Of a DNA stretch of 48,728 nt, positions 8,384 to 16,133 are shown in pieces. Under the pieces are notes generated by a model. The model was not told where the DNA came from. It ran no database searches and worked only from the letters and a program-made list of their open reading frames with translations. The stretch lies in NCBI GenBank assembly GCA_023412275.1, contig JAEYNY010000044.1, forward strand, positions 1 to 48,728. Reading direction: 5' to 3'. Origin of the DNA: Bacillota bacterium. Lineage in GTDB: Bacteria; Bacillota; Clostridia; Acetivibrionales; DSM-1351. The position numbers and the translations under genes were made by a program. The first letter of the stretch is position 1; every line of letters starts with the position of its first letter.

Positions 8384-9802
8384 ATGAAAAAAATCAAACG
8401 CCTTATGGCCTTGGTAATTTTGACAATGGTATTTATCTCACCATTCCCGTCATCTGTCCAAAATGGCAATCGAGTGCTGGCACTGAACAACAATCTGGGA
8501 ATGACTCCACCCATGGGCTGGAACAGCTGGAACATCTTTGGCGGTGACATCAATGAAGATAAAATCAAACAAATTGCAGATGCAATGGTTACAACAGGAA
8601 TGAAGGATGCAGGCTATGAGTATATCAATCTCGATGACAATTGGATGGCAAACCCAGCCCGTGACGCTAATGGAAAACTTATTCCTGATCCAAAACGTTT
8701 TCCTAACGGTATGAAAGCTTTAGGAGATTATATTCATTCAAAGGGATTGAAATTTGGAATTTATGGTGATAGGGGAGTGACCACTTGTTGCAATATTCCT
8801 CAGAGTGGAAGTCAGGGGTATGAGGAACAAGATGCAGAAACTTTTGCTTCCTGGGGTGTAGATTATTTGAAATATGATAACTGTGCTTCAGACAGTAATC
8901 TGCAGGCAGGCTACGAAAAAATGCAGAATGCTCTTTTGAAAACAGGAAGACCTATTTTTTATAGCATTTGTTGCTGGTATTTTGTAGGTCCATGGATGGT
9001 AGATTGCGGTAATTCCTGGAGAACAACAGGGGATATTAGTGACGACTGGGGAAGCATTACAAAGAATATAGATGTAAATTCAAAGTCAGCCGCTTACGCA
9101 GGTCCGGGCCATTGGAATGATCCGGATATGTTGGAAGTTGGTAATGGTAAAATGACAGATACGGAATATAAAGCGCATTTCAGTATGTGGTGTATGATGG
9201 CAGCTCCACTTATTGCCGGAAATGATCTTAGAAATATGACTACTGCTACCAAAGACATTCTTACCAACAAAGAAGTCATTGCTATAGACCAAGATACTGC
9301 AGGAGTTCAGGGAACTAAGGTAAGTTCTTCGGGAGAACTTGAAGTGTGGTGTAAACCTCTTGGGACAGATGGTACTACCAAGGCAGTTACACTCTTGAAT
9401 CGAGGAGGCACTTCGGCAGATATCACAGTTAATTGGAGCGATATAAAGCTTGCCGATGGTCCTGCCACTGTTCGTGATCTCTGGGCGCATAAGGATTGCG
9501 GCACGTTCAATACAGGGTATACGGCCAATGTACCTTCCCATGGTGCGGTGGTATTAAAAGTTCAAACAAGTTCCACCAATCCGGCTATAATGTATGGTGA
9601 TGTTGATGGAAATGGTGTGATTGATGCATTGGATTATTCATTAGCTAAACGGTATTTACTGGGCCAGATTACCGAATTTCCTTATTCAAATGGTAAACTG
9701 GCTGCCGATGTTGATGGAGACGGTCAAATAACAGCACTGGATTTTTCATTAAGCAAGCAATATTTGCTTGGGATTATTAATAAATTTCCTGCGCAGAAAT
9801 AA
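8384..9802 (+). CDS. Secreted GH27 alpha-galactosidase with type I dockerin
   Basis: A 472-residue cellulosomal enzyme that removes alpha-1,6-galactose from galactomannans and raffinose-type sugars. A signal peptide spans about residues 1-34. The GH27 (alpha/beta)8 domain starts at TPPMGWNSWN; the nucleophile Asp lies in YLKYDNC (about 164) and the acid/base Asp in TTGDISDDW (about 219). A beta-sandwich follows, then a dockerin at about 404-470 with two Ca-binding repeats, DVDGNGVIDALDYS and DVDGDGQITALDFS. Both repeats carry Ala-Leu at the cohesin-recognition positions, as in C. cellulolyticum dockerins rather than the Ser-Thr of C. thermocellum. The enzyme should therefore be docked onto a scaffoldin at the cell surface. 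It is monocistronic, with ribosome binding site AGGAGG at 8371. Confidence 0.95.
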   Translation: MKKIKRLMALVILTMVFISPFPSSVQNGNRVLALNNNLGMTPPMGWNSWNIFGGDINEDKIKQIADAMVTTGMKDAGYEYINLDDNWMANPARDANGKLIPDPKRFPNGMKALGDYIHSKGLKFGIYGDRGVTTCCNIPQSGSQGYEEQDAETFASWGVDYLKYDNCASDSNLQAGYEKMQNALLKTGRPIFYSICCWYFVGPWMVDCGNSWRTTGDISDDWGSITKNIDVNSKSAAYAGPGHWNDPDMLEVGNGKMTDTEYKAHFSMWCMMAAPLIAGNDLRNMTTATKDILTNKEVIAIDQDTAGVQGTKVSSSGELEVWCKPLGTDGTTKAVTLLNRGGTSADITVNWSDIKLADGPATVRDLWAHKDCGTFNTGYTANVPSHGAVVLKVQTSSTNPAIMYGDVDGNGVIDALDYSLAKRYLLGQITEFPYSNGKLAADVDGDGQITALDFSLSKQYLLGIINKFPAQK

Positions 9803-9956
9803 TTAAGATGTATTAAAATATATTATATGTAGGCAGACACAAAGATGCAGGACTAAAAGAGAAAAATAAAATAATAGCAACTAAAATCAAGCAGTAATCT
9901 CTCTGTTTCTTTATAATAAATAAATGTAGGGCGGTTGAAACGAGGTGAGTGGACGA

Positions 9957-10922
9957 ATGTACGAGTGGCAGAAGCAAATTCAAATAATCGTTGATGAAAT
10001 TGACAACTGTATTAAAAATTATAATGATGAAGCCTTGACATTACGCTTTCTGTCTCGTAGGCTGGGTTATTCCGAATTTTATACTACGAGGAAATTCAAA
10101 GAAATATCGGGTATGCAGTTTAGGGATTATCTGCGGCATAGAAGATTAGCTTTTGCACTAAAAGAGGTTCCGGATAGTGAAAAAAGCCTCTTAGATATTG
10201 CCTTTGAATATGGTTTTTCATCACATGAAGCTTTTACTAAAGCTTTTAAGGGAACATATGGTGTAACTCCAAGTGAATACCGAAAAAAACCTAAGCCTGT
10301 TGTTCTTCGTACAAAGATAAACCCTTTCGACCGCTACTTTTTAGGATTAGGAGAGATTGGTATGATTAAATCTACAGATGATGTTAAAATTTATTTTGTA
10401 ACCATTCCTGCGCACAAATTTTTGCATATTAAAAACTATGAGAGTAATGGATATTGGGATTTTTGGCAAAAGCAAAGTCTTATTCCGGGACAGGACTGCG
10501 AAACAATTTGCGGTTTACTCGATAGTATTAAGGGCAAATTGGATGACGATGGTGGGAGCGAATCAAATAGTGGCAGCGGCCAGGTTATGGCGTATATAAA
10601 TGATCCGGACGGCAGGCTCTGCGATTGGGGCATTCCACGTACAGAATGTTATGGTGTACGACTTCCTTTTGATTATAATGGGGAAGTACCACCGCAAATG
10701 CTTTTGATTGATGTTCCTGAAGCTGAGTATATTGTTTTTGAACATGGGCCGTTTGATTATGAGCAGGAAAATCGCAGTGTGGAGGAGAAGATTGAAAAGG
10801 CAATGGCAACTTTTGATTATGCAGGTACCGGTTACTGCTTTGATACTTCCCCCGGTAGAATAATTTACTTTTATCATAATCCGGAACGGTTTTTTAAGTA
10901 TATCAGACCAGTGAGAAAGTAA
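9957..10922 (+). CDS. AraC family regulator with GyrI-like effector domain
   Basis: A protein of about 321 residues. The N-terminal AraC double helix-turn-helix covers about residues 10-105 (LRFLSRRLGYSEFYTTRKF and the second helix SLLDIAFEYGFSSHEAFTKA). A C-terminal GyrI/SOUL-like ligand-binding domain follows (about 140-315; VTIPAHKFLHIKNYES, and the end YFYHNPERFFKYIRPV). This architecture is common in multidrug-sensing activators of the Rob/BmrR-like type. The frame is open from a GTG at 9945, but ATG 9957 has GAGGTG 9 nt upstream and is preferred. It lies 52 bp before an ABC exporter pair on the same strand, so it is a candidate regulator of that exporter. The ligand is unknown. Confidence 0.85.
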   Translation: MYEWQKQIQIIVDEIDNCIKNYNDEALTLRFLSRRLGYSEFYTTRKFKEISGMQFRDYLRHRRLAFALKEVPDSEKSLLDIAFEYGFSSHEAFTKAFKGTYGVTPSEYRKKPKPVVLRTKINPFDRYFLGLGEIGMIKSTDDVKIYFVTIPAHKFLHIKNYESNGYWDFWQKQSLIPGQDCETICGLLDSIKGKLDDDGGSESNSGSGQVMAYINDPDGRLCDWGIPRTECYGVRLPFDYNGEVPPQMLLIDVPEAEYIVFEHGPFDYEQENRSVEEKIEKAMATFDYAGTGYCFDTSPGRIIYFYHNPERFFKYIRPVRK

Positions 10923-10974
10923 ATAAAATCGATTGCAAAGATTAATATGTGTTTTTTAAAACAGGAGATTTTTT

Positions 10975-11697
10975 ATGGCTATAAATATTAAACTAGAGCA
11001 TGTCAGTAAAAGTTATGGCAAAAAAGAAGTGTTGAATGACGTAGACTTAACCATAGAAGAAGGACAGATATATGGTTTAATTGGTCCATCCGGAGCTGGA
11101 AAAACCACCTTGGTCAAAATCATTGTGGGTATGGAAAAGGTTGATGTTGGTACCGTTCAAGTATTGGATACCAATATGCCTAACTTAAAAGTATTACAAA
11201 ACATAGGTTATATGGCTCAGTCAGATGCTTTATATCCGGAGCTGACAGCTCAAGAAAATCTCCAATTCTTTGCATCTATTTTCAAGATTAACAAAACAAA
11301 ACGGAAGGAACGAATGCTTTATGTAGCAGATTTAGTTAATCTAAGGGATGAACTAAATAAAAAAGTGTCCGCTTATTCCGGGGGAATGAAACGGAGGTTA
11401 TCACTAGCAATAGCCTTTATTCAAAACCCTAAGGTGCTTATTTTGGATGAACCTACAGTAGGGATAGACCCTGAATTAAGATTATCAATTTGGAATGAAT
11501 TGATACGCCTAAAAAAGGAAGAAAAGAAAACTATCATAGTTACAACTCATGTTATGGATGAAGCTGAAAGATGCGACTGTCTTGCAATGATTAGAGATGG
11601 AAAAATCTTAACAAGCGGTTCTCCTAAAGAATTGAAGAATAATTACAACGTAACTAGTTTAGAAGATGTGTTCTTAAAGGCAGGAGGTATCATATAG
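10975..11697 (+). CDS. ABC-2 exporter ATP-binding protein
   Basis: A 240-residue nucleotide-binding subunit of a drug/antibiotic type exporter. Walker A GPSGAGKTT, Q-loop MAQSD, signature YSGGMKRRLSLA, Walker B VLILDEPTVGIDP and switch VTTHVMDEAERCD are all in place. The C-terminus LEDVFLKAGG is typical of the DrrA/CcmA-like family. It starts with ATG behind AGGAG and its TAG stop overlaps the GTG of the permease by one base, so the two are translationally coupled. The adjacent AraC/GyrI-like regulator suggests induction by a small molecule. Confidence 0.9.
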   Translation: MAINIKLEHVSKSYGKKEVLNDVDLTIEEGQIYGLIGPSGAGKTTLVKIIVGMEKVDVGTVQVLDTNMPNLKVLQNIGYMAQSDALYPELTAQENLQFFASIFKINKTKRKERMLYVADLVNLRDELNKKVSAYSGGMKRRLSLAIAFIQNPKVLILDEPTVGIDPELRLSIWNELIRLKKEEKKTIIVTTHVMDEAERCDCLAMIRDGKILTSGSPKELKNNYNVTSLEDVFLKAGGII

Positions 11698-12797
11698 TGA
11701 GAATAATTGCTTTAGTTAAAAGAATTTTTCTGCAGATGCTAAGAGATAAAAGGACATTGGGGTTATTATTTGTTGCACCACTATTAATACTAACCCTAAT
11801 GCAGTTTTTATTTAATGGGAACACGGCAAATCCTAAGTTAGGGGTAATTAATATTGATAAATACCTTACCTCGGAGCTGGAAAAGGTAAACATAGATATT
11901 ATTAAATATGATGGTACTTCGAAGGATATAATTGTTCAAGACAAACTTGATGGGTTACTGGAGATGAAGAATGATAAACTACAGCTAACCATGGAAAATA
12001 GTCAACCTACAGTAGCTAGAGAGTTAGAGTCGAAAGTAAATCAGGTAGTAATCTCACAGAACATTCAAAGACAATTTGTTGCTTTACAAACACAAATGTA
12101 TCAAATTAAAAATAGAAATACATCACAAAATAATGTTCAAAAAGGCAATACTAATGATAGTATTAACGTTACCTATATTTATGGTAATAAGGATACAAAT
12201 TATTTTGATATACTAAATCCGGTTTTAATAGGATTTTTTGTTTTCTTTTTTGTTTTCCTTATATCCGGAATCGGTCTGCTTAGGGAAAGAACTACGGGAA
12301 CACTTGAAAAATTGTTATCAACGCCTATTCAAAGAGCTGAAATAGTACTTGGGTACCTAATAGGATATGGAGCATTTGCTTTAATTCAGACTATTATTGT
12401 CGTGCTTTTTTCAATAAATATATTAAGCGTTATTCTTGTGGGTTCAATCTGGAATGTAATAATCATTAACTTAGTAGTAGCATTAGTGGCTTTATCGCTA
12501 GGAACTTTGTTATCAACGTTTGCTTCCTCAGAATTCCAAATGATGCAGTTTATACCTATTATTGTTATTCCACAGATATTCTTTGCGGGGATTTTTCCTA
12601 CAGAGAATATGGCTACATGGCTACAATATCTTGCAAAAATAATGCCAATATATTATGCAGCTGATGCTTTGAAAGGTGTAATGTATAAAGGATTTGATTT
12701 AAGTCAGGTTAATGGAGATATATTTGCACTAATTATATTTGCAGTTATTTTTATCATACTCAATGTTTTTGCATTAAAAAAATACCGAAAAATATAA
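11697..12797 (+). CDS. ABC-2 type permease
   Basis: The 366-residue membrane partner of the preceding ATPase. It has the ABC-2 layout: one N-terminal membrane segment (about 17-38), a large extracytoplasmic domain (about 40-175, ending in a Gln/Asn-rich stretch), and five C-terminal membrane helices. The conserved segment LLRERTTGTLEKLLSTP leads into the helix bundle, and PQIFFAGIFP marks the re-entrant region. It probably dimerises and exports a lipophilic compound. Start is GTG, coupled to the ATPase stop. No clear terminator follows. Confidence 0.88.
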   Translation: MRIIALVKRIFLQMLRDKRTLGLLFVAPLLILTLMQFLFNGNTANPKLGVINIDKYLTSELEKVNIDIIKYDGTSKDIIVQDKLDGLLEMKNDKLQLTMENSQPTVARELESKVNQVVISQNIQRQFVALQTQMYQIKNRNTSQNNVQKGNTNDSINVTYIYGNKDTNYFDILNPVLIGFFVFFFVFLISGIGLLRERTTGTLEKLLSTPIQRAEIVLGYLIGYGAFALIQTIIVVLFSINILSVILVGSIWNVIIINLVVALVALSLGTLLSTFASSEFQMMQFIPIIVIPQIFFAGIFPTENMATWLQYLAKIMPIYYAADALKGVMYKGFDLSQVNGDIFALIIFAVIFIILNVFALKKYRKI

Positions 12798-12972
12798 AAG
12801 ACCATTTTTATAACTTAATATATACCTATAATTTTAAAGCATTTGTACTAAATATAAATTAGGTATATAATTACCAGCGTGGGTAAGTAAAAAAACTTAT
12901 TATGCAACAAACAGTCTATTCATATGAAAATATACTTTGAGCTAGGTTATTTGAAAGGTGAGGAATTTGTAA

Positions 12973-13341
12973 ATGAAAGTGATGTTTGGTGTTTCTTGCA
13001 TACTGATTGCATTAGTATGTTATACTGTTAGTGTTTGGGATCAAGTATACACTAAAAAATTAAAGCCAAAGCACTTGGTATTGTTTTGGGTTGGCCTTGT
13101 TTTTGATGCTATAGGGACAGTAATAATGTTTATAATTGCTGGAAAATTAAAACTCGACATTCATGGCTTGACTGGAATTTTAGGCTTTATTCTAATGGCT
13201 ATTAATACTATTTGGGCAACAATATCTATACTTAAAACAAATTCACAATCTAAGTTTAAACTTTATATAGTAAGCTTTACTGTGTGGACAATTTGGCTAA
13301 TACCTTTTTTTACAGGCATTTTTCTTAATATAAATAAATAA
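12973..13341 (+). CDS. Small four-helix membrane protein (HsmA-like)
   Basis: A 122-residue hydrophobic protein with four predicted membrane segments (about 4-20, 33-57, 65-87 and 100-118) and a short basic loop KKLKPKH after the first. It resembles a small uncharacterised family sometimes called HsmA (TIGR03987-like); function is unknown. It has GAGG upstream at good spacing. Wide AT-rich spacers on both sides suggest its own promoter. Confidence 0.65.
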   Translation: MKVMFGVSCILIALVCYTVSVWDQVYTKKLKPKHLVLFWVGLVFDAIGTVIMFIIAGKLKLDIHGLTGILGFILMAINTIWATISILKTNSQSKFKLYIVSFTVWTIWLIPFFTGIFLNINK

Positions 13342-13417
13342 GAGATGTTCAATAAAAGTTGTAGTGAGCACTCTTAATAATTGTATGAACTTTACACTAG
13401 AGAGGAAAGAATGATAG

Positions 13418-14116
13418 ATGTTAATACCATCATATCTTGTTAATGAACAATTTGATGATCGTTATTTTGATGTAGTTAATGCGTTGGACGAGGCTCAACA
13501 GATCTATTTTAGGAATAATAATCTAATTGAGCGCATTACTAAGGGGATAGAATCAAATTCCCATTTTATAATTGGTGAAACAGGCTTCGGTGCCGGTCGA
13601 GTGGTGGTTGCACTTATGGAGTTCTTGGGGAAAACTGGTTTGAATAATATTTCTATAAAATATTATTCAGTAGAACTTTATCCTTTGAGTCCTAAGAGAA
13701 TGCTCGATATTCTAGGTGGATTTAGAGAACGAGTCAGTGGGGAAATCGATACACTTGTAGAAGCATATCGAAGTATTGATATCAACGTTCCTGGCTGGCA
13801 TTCAGTGGAAATACAACAATCATTTGGAACGCTTGAGTTAAATCTTTGGATAGGGGAAGCCCTTGAAATGGTGAAAGCTTTGGAAAAATCCTGTGATGTT
13901 TGGTTTCTTGATGGGCACAGTCCCAAAAAGAACCCTTCAATATGGCGACCCGAATTGCTTAGGGCAATTGGTGAAAAGACAAAACCTGGGGGGACATGTG
14001 CCACTTTTACGGTGGCAGGTGCTGTGAAGAATGCCTTAATAGAAGCTGGGTTTACACTTAATAAATACCCAGGGTGTGGTGGGAAAAAGCACGTACTACA
14101 AGGAGTTAAATATTGA
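13418..14116 (+). CDS. mnmD: tRNA 5-methylaminomethyl-2-thiouridine methyltransferase
   Basis: A 232-residue SAM-dependent methyltransferase that converts nm5U/nm5s2U to mnm5U/mnm5s2U at the wobble position of tRNA. It corresponds to the MnmC2 half of E. coli MnmC; in Firmicutes it occurs alone as MnmD. Seen are the N-terminal SDRYFD-like segment (DDRYFDVVNALDEAQ), SAM motif GETGFGAGRVVV (family GETGFGTGLN), WFLDGHSPKKNPSIW (family FLDGFAPAKNPDMW) and GGTCATFTVAGAVKNAL. The C-terminus PGCGGKKHVLQG is the usual end of the family. Gly-Ala-Gly-Arg replaces the usual Gly-Thr-Gly-Leu, and His replaces Phe in LDGH; both are small deviations. Start ATG lies behind GAGGAAAG. Confidence 0.85.
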   Translation: MLIPSYLVNEQFDDRYFDVVNALDEAQQIYFRNNNLIERITKGIESNSHFIIGETGFGAGRVVVALMEFLGKTGLNNISIKYYSVELYPLSPKRMLDILGGFRERVSGEIDTLVEAYRSIDINVPGWHSVEIQQSFGTLELNLWIGEALEMVKALEKSCDVWFLDGHSPKKNPSIWRPELLRAIGEKTKPGGTCATFTVAGAVKNALIEAGFTLNKYPGCGGKKHVLQGVKY

Positions 14117-14196
14117 AATGAACTTAAACTATTAACTGATATTAAATCTGCAAGCTGTTTTATAAAGATAGTCCTGAATAAAAGTCTTACAAATGA

Positions 14197-14264
14197 GACA
14201 ACCGCAATAAATTTTCCAGAAAACTCCACCAGAAAACTCCATTGGAAAATTTATTGCGGTTGTC
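14197..14264. repeat. 22-bp perfect inverted repeat with repeated loop
   Basis: GACAACCGCAATAAATTTTC plus CA forms a perfect 22-bp match with its complement at 14243-14264. The 24-nt loop holds most of two copies of GAAAACTCCA, 13 bp apart (14219-14228 and 14232-14241). No T-run follows, so it is not a classic terminator. It resembles a small mobile hairpin or MITE-like repeat. Confidence 0.75.
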
Positions 14265-14600
14265 TGTATCCATATGGGAATTATTTGCCTACCAGGATGT
14301 ATGAATAATAATGTTGCCACAAAGCTCATAGTGGACACATAAGGCAAACAATCATGGAATAAATTGTTTATTGAATAAAGATTAAACGATCATCTGGCTT
14401 AATGGTTCTAAAATCTCGGGAAAAGCGCATCAGTAATGCTAATGTTTTAGTTACCAAACAAAAAATACATTGGCGTATCTTAAAATATAAGCTTTATACT
14501 TTACCTAATATTTATAATGCTTTAAAACTTAATATTTCTCAGAGGTGTGTCAACCCAAGTACCGTTTAGGACAACGAGCAATTATCGTAGGTTTTCACTT

Positions 14601-14669
14601 ACCTCCAATTACACGAAATTTTAATTTCGTGTAATTGGAGGTAATAAGATAAGTATCTGGTATCTTATT
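14601..14669. repeat. 20-bp palindrome and adjacent 9-bp hairpin
   Basis: ACCTCCAATTACACGAAATT is followed after only two bases (TT) by its exact complement, a hairpin able to extrude as a cruciform. Directly after it AATAAGATA pairs with TATCTTATT across 9 nt. Flanking GGACAA (14569-14574) and TTGTCC (14680-14685) also pair around the whole. This nested structure could be a recombination or transposon-end structure. Confidence 0.7.
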
Positions 14670-14711
14670 AAAAAAAGTTATTGTCCGATGAAATAAAAGT
14701 AATACCTTTTT

Positions 14712-14844
14712 TGACATAAAACTAGTTCCCATCCATTATTTTTGATATATCTCTATTATAGTATTGACATAAAACTAATATGTTAATGGAAGTTGTGACA
14801 TAAAAATAGTACGTTTCCCAAAATACTAATGACATAAAAATACT
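14712..14844 (+). repeat. Four TGACATAAAA repeats, transposon-end-like
   Basis: Copies start at 14712, 14765, 14796 and 14830 (TGACATAAAACTAGT, TGACATAAAACTAAT, TGACATAAAAATAGT, TGACATAAAAATACT), with spacings 53, 31 and 34 bp, all in one orientation. Arrays like this are transposase-binding sites at the ends of Tn7-like and some IS21-like elements. No transposase of these families lies in the window, so this is probably a solo end or remnant. Confidence 0.6.
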
Positions 14845-15203
14845 ATCTTCCTAGAATAAAATAGTTACTTACTATGCTTATTATGTTATTAAATATTAAT
14901 AATATCACGGTGTGAGCTAGTTTATGCTCTCTAACAGAGTAATATATTTAAAAGGCTTTTATTATTACTTAACTTCAAATATTACCTTTAAAACGATTTT
15001 AGAGCGTCGTTTTTTACATTGTTAAATTGATATTGCTTTACAGCAGAAATGTGAATCAAAAGAGAGAATATATCTTCCCTAGAATAATTTTTCAGTAATT
15101 TATAGATTTCAGATATAAAACATATAGATATATAATAAATAATGTTATATAATTAAATAATGATATGGTAGGAAGTAGTAATATTAATTATTACACACTT
15201 ATC

Positions 15204-15258
15204 GGCTAAATATGGATTTAGCCAAAAAGGAGATAGAATGATAAGGGAATTATCATAA
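15204..15258 (+). other. Hairpin plus orphan ribosome binding site and six-codon frame
   Basis: GGCTAAAT pairs with ATTTAGCC across ATGG, and is followed by AAAAAGGAGATAGA and an ATG at 15238 that opens only Met-Ile-Arg-Glu-Leu-Ser before TAA. It looks like the 5' leader of a gene whose body has been lost, or a tiny leader peptide. Confidence 0.35.
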
Positions 15259-15309
15259 TCAAAATTATTGTAGAAAATTAACAAACGTAGCGTTTAAGCA
15301 TTATATCCT

Positions 15310-15349
15310 ATTTTCTATAACTTTAAGAAAACAGAAAGTTATAGAAAAT
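15310..15349. repeat. 15-bp inverted repeat with TTCTATAAC core
   Basis: ATTTTCTATAACTTT (15310-15324) and its exact complement (15335-15349) enclose 10 nt. The core TTCTATAAC recurs in the palindrome beside the tyrosine recombinases at 39022. It lies just beyond the stop of the minus-strand recombinase-like gene, so a terminator role is an alternative. Confidence 0.55.
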
Positions 15350-15403
15350 GCATAAATATACTCAATATTAATTATTTTTAATATAAAACACATTTCTTTT
15401 AGA

Positions 15404-15982
15404 TCATATTTGCATCTTTTTACTTGCATTCAATAATGTACTTTTACATATGCCCGTAATATTAGCTATTTCTTGAAATGAATAACGATCTCGCAATTTT
15501 AATGCTTCGCTTAATTGTTTTTTAGAGTATTTTGGAGGTCTTCCACAAGGAATTGCACTATTTGATTGATGATTTTTCCTGGAAATCAAGTGGCCCCTAC
15601 AAATTTTTTCATATCTTATATCTTCTTCAAATTCTTTCAATGCATTTATCCATTTTTCATTCGAAATATGACCATTTCTTGATATTTCGCCTAATCCTAA
15701 GACTTTTAATATTGCTCTTTTGTTAGAGAAAATGCCACATATATCAGATAATTCGCTTAGGCTAACTGCGAGTCTGGACAATTTGACAATCACTACAATA
15801 TCATTTTCTTCTAACATATCAAGTAAATGATTAAATTGCTCATTACCTGTAGTTTTTCTTGTTACTAAATCCTGAAAAATAATTTCAATCCCTTGATTTG
15901 TCATAGTTTCTAACTGCTTTTGCATATTGATGTCTCTCTCAGGAGAACAATTCTCAATGGCTCGTAAATATCCATAAATCAT
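15404..15982 (-). CDS. Serine resolvase-like protein lacking catalytic residues
   Basis: A 192-residue protein with the resolvase/invertase layout: an N-terminal domain (MIYGYLRA...), a long helix (about 110-130) and a C-terminal helix-turn-helix starting at CGRPPKYSKKQL. The family motif YARVST reads YLRAIE, so the nucleophilic Ser10 is absent. The motif KLDRLGR reads KLSRLAV, keeping Arg68 but losing Arg71, and the Arg45 position appears to be Asn. It should not cut DNA by the usual mechanism. The intact reading frame and DNA-binding domain suggest it was kept as a DNA-binding protein, possibly a repressor acting on the GGTGTAAT sites just upstream. It lies downstream of the helicase gene on the same strand, with the large inverted repeat between. 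Confidence 0.7.
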   Translation of the reverse strand: MIYGYLRAIENCSPERDINMQKQLETMTNQGIEIIFQDLVTRKTTGNEQFNHLLDMLEENDIVVIVKLSRLAVSLSELSDICGIFSNKRAILKVLGLGEISRNGHISNEKWINALKEFEEDIRYEKICRGHLISRKNHQSNSAIPCGRPPKYSKKQLSEALKLRDRYSFQEIANITGICKSTLLNASKKMQI

Positions 15983-16050
15983 TTAATATGTTTTATCCCT
16001 TCTCATTTATCTATTGTTATTCTATATCGAAAAATTATATGATGTCAATT

Positions 16051-16109
16051 TAATTATTACACCAAGTTATTACACCGAGTGTTGGTGTAATAACTTGGTG
16101 TAATAATTA
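16051..16109. promoter_or_regulatory. 26-bp perfect inverted repeat with four GGTGTAAT sites
   Basis: A perfect 26-bp inverted repeat around a 7-nt loop, between the helicase stop and the resolvase-like start. Each arm holds two copies of ATTACACC 13 bp apart, making four GGTGTAAT half-sites in mirror order. It could be an operator or recombination site for the resolvase-like protein, or a terminator for the helicase transcript. Confidence 0.65.
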
Positions 16110-16133
16110 TTAAATTAAAAAGGTTATTTAATA

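Larger units (their letters stand above)
14117..15403. other. 1.3-kb gene-free, repeat-rich boundary region
   Basis: No convincing gene lies here. The stretch holds a 22-bp inverted repeat (14197-14264), a 20-bp near-continuous palindrome (14601-14642) followed by a second hairpin (14643-14669), four TGACATAAAA repeats (14712-14844), a hairpin with an orphan ribosome binding site and a six-codon frame (15204-15258), and a 15-bp inverted repeat (15310-15349). It separates ordinary housekeeping genes from the accessory region to the right and is the likely left junction of that region. Confidence 0.7.

Noticed and set aside
14402..14569. Open 55-codon frame on the plus strand (MVLKSREKRISNANV...)
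   Set aside because: No ribosome binding site, no recognisable family, and it lies in a repeat-rich non-coding stretch; composition looks like chance.
14560..14690. Integron attC-like site
   Set aside because: The nested palindrome and recombinases nearby suggested it, but the GTTRRRY/RYYYAAC boxes and extrahelical bases of attC are not evident, and no integron integrase was seen.
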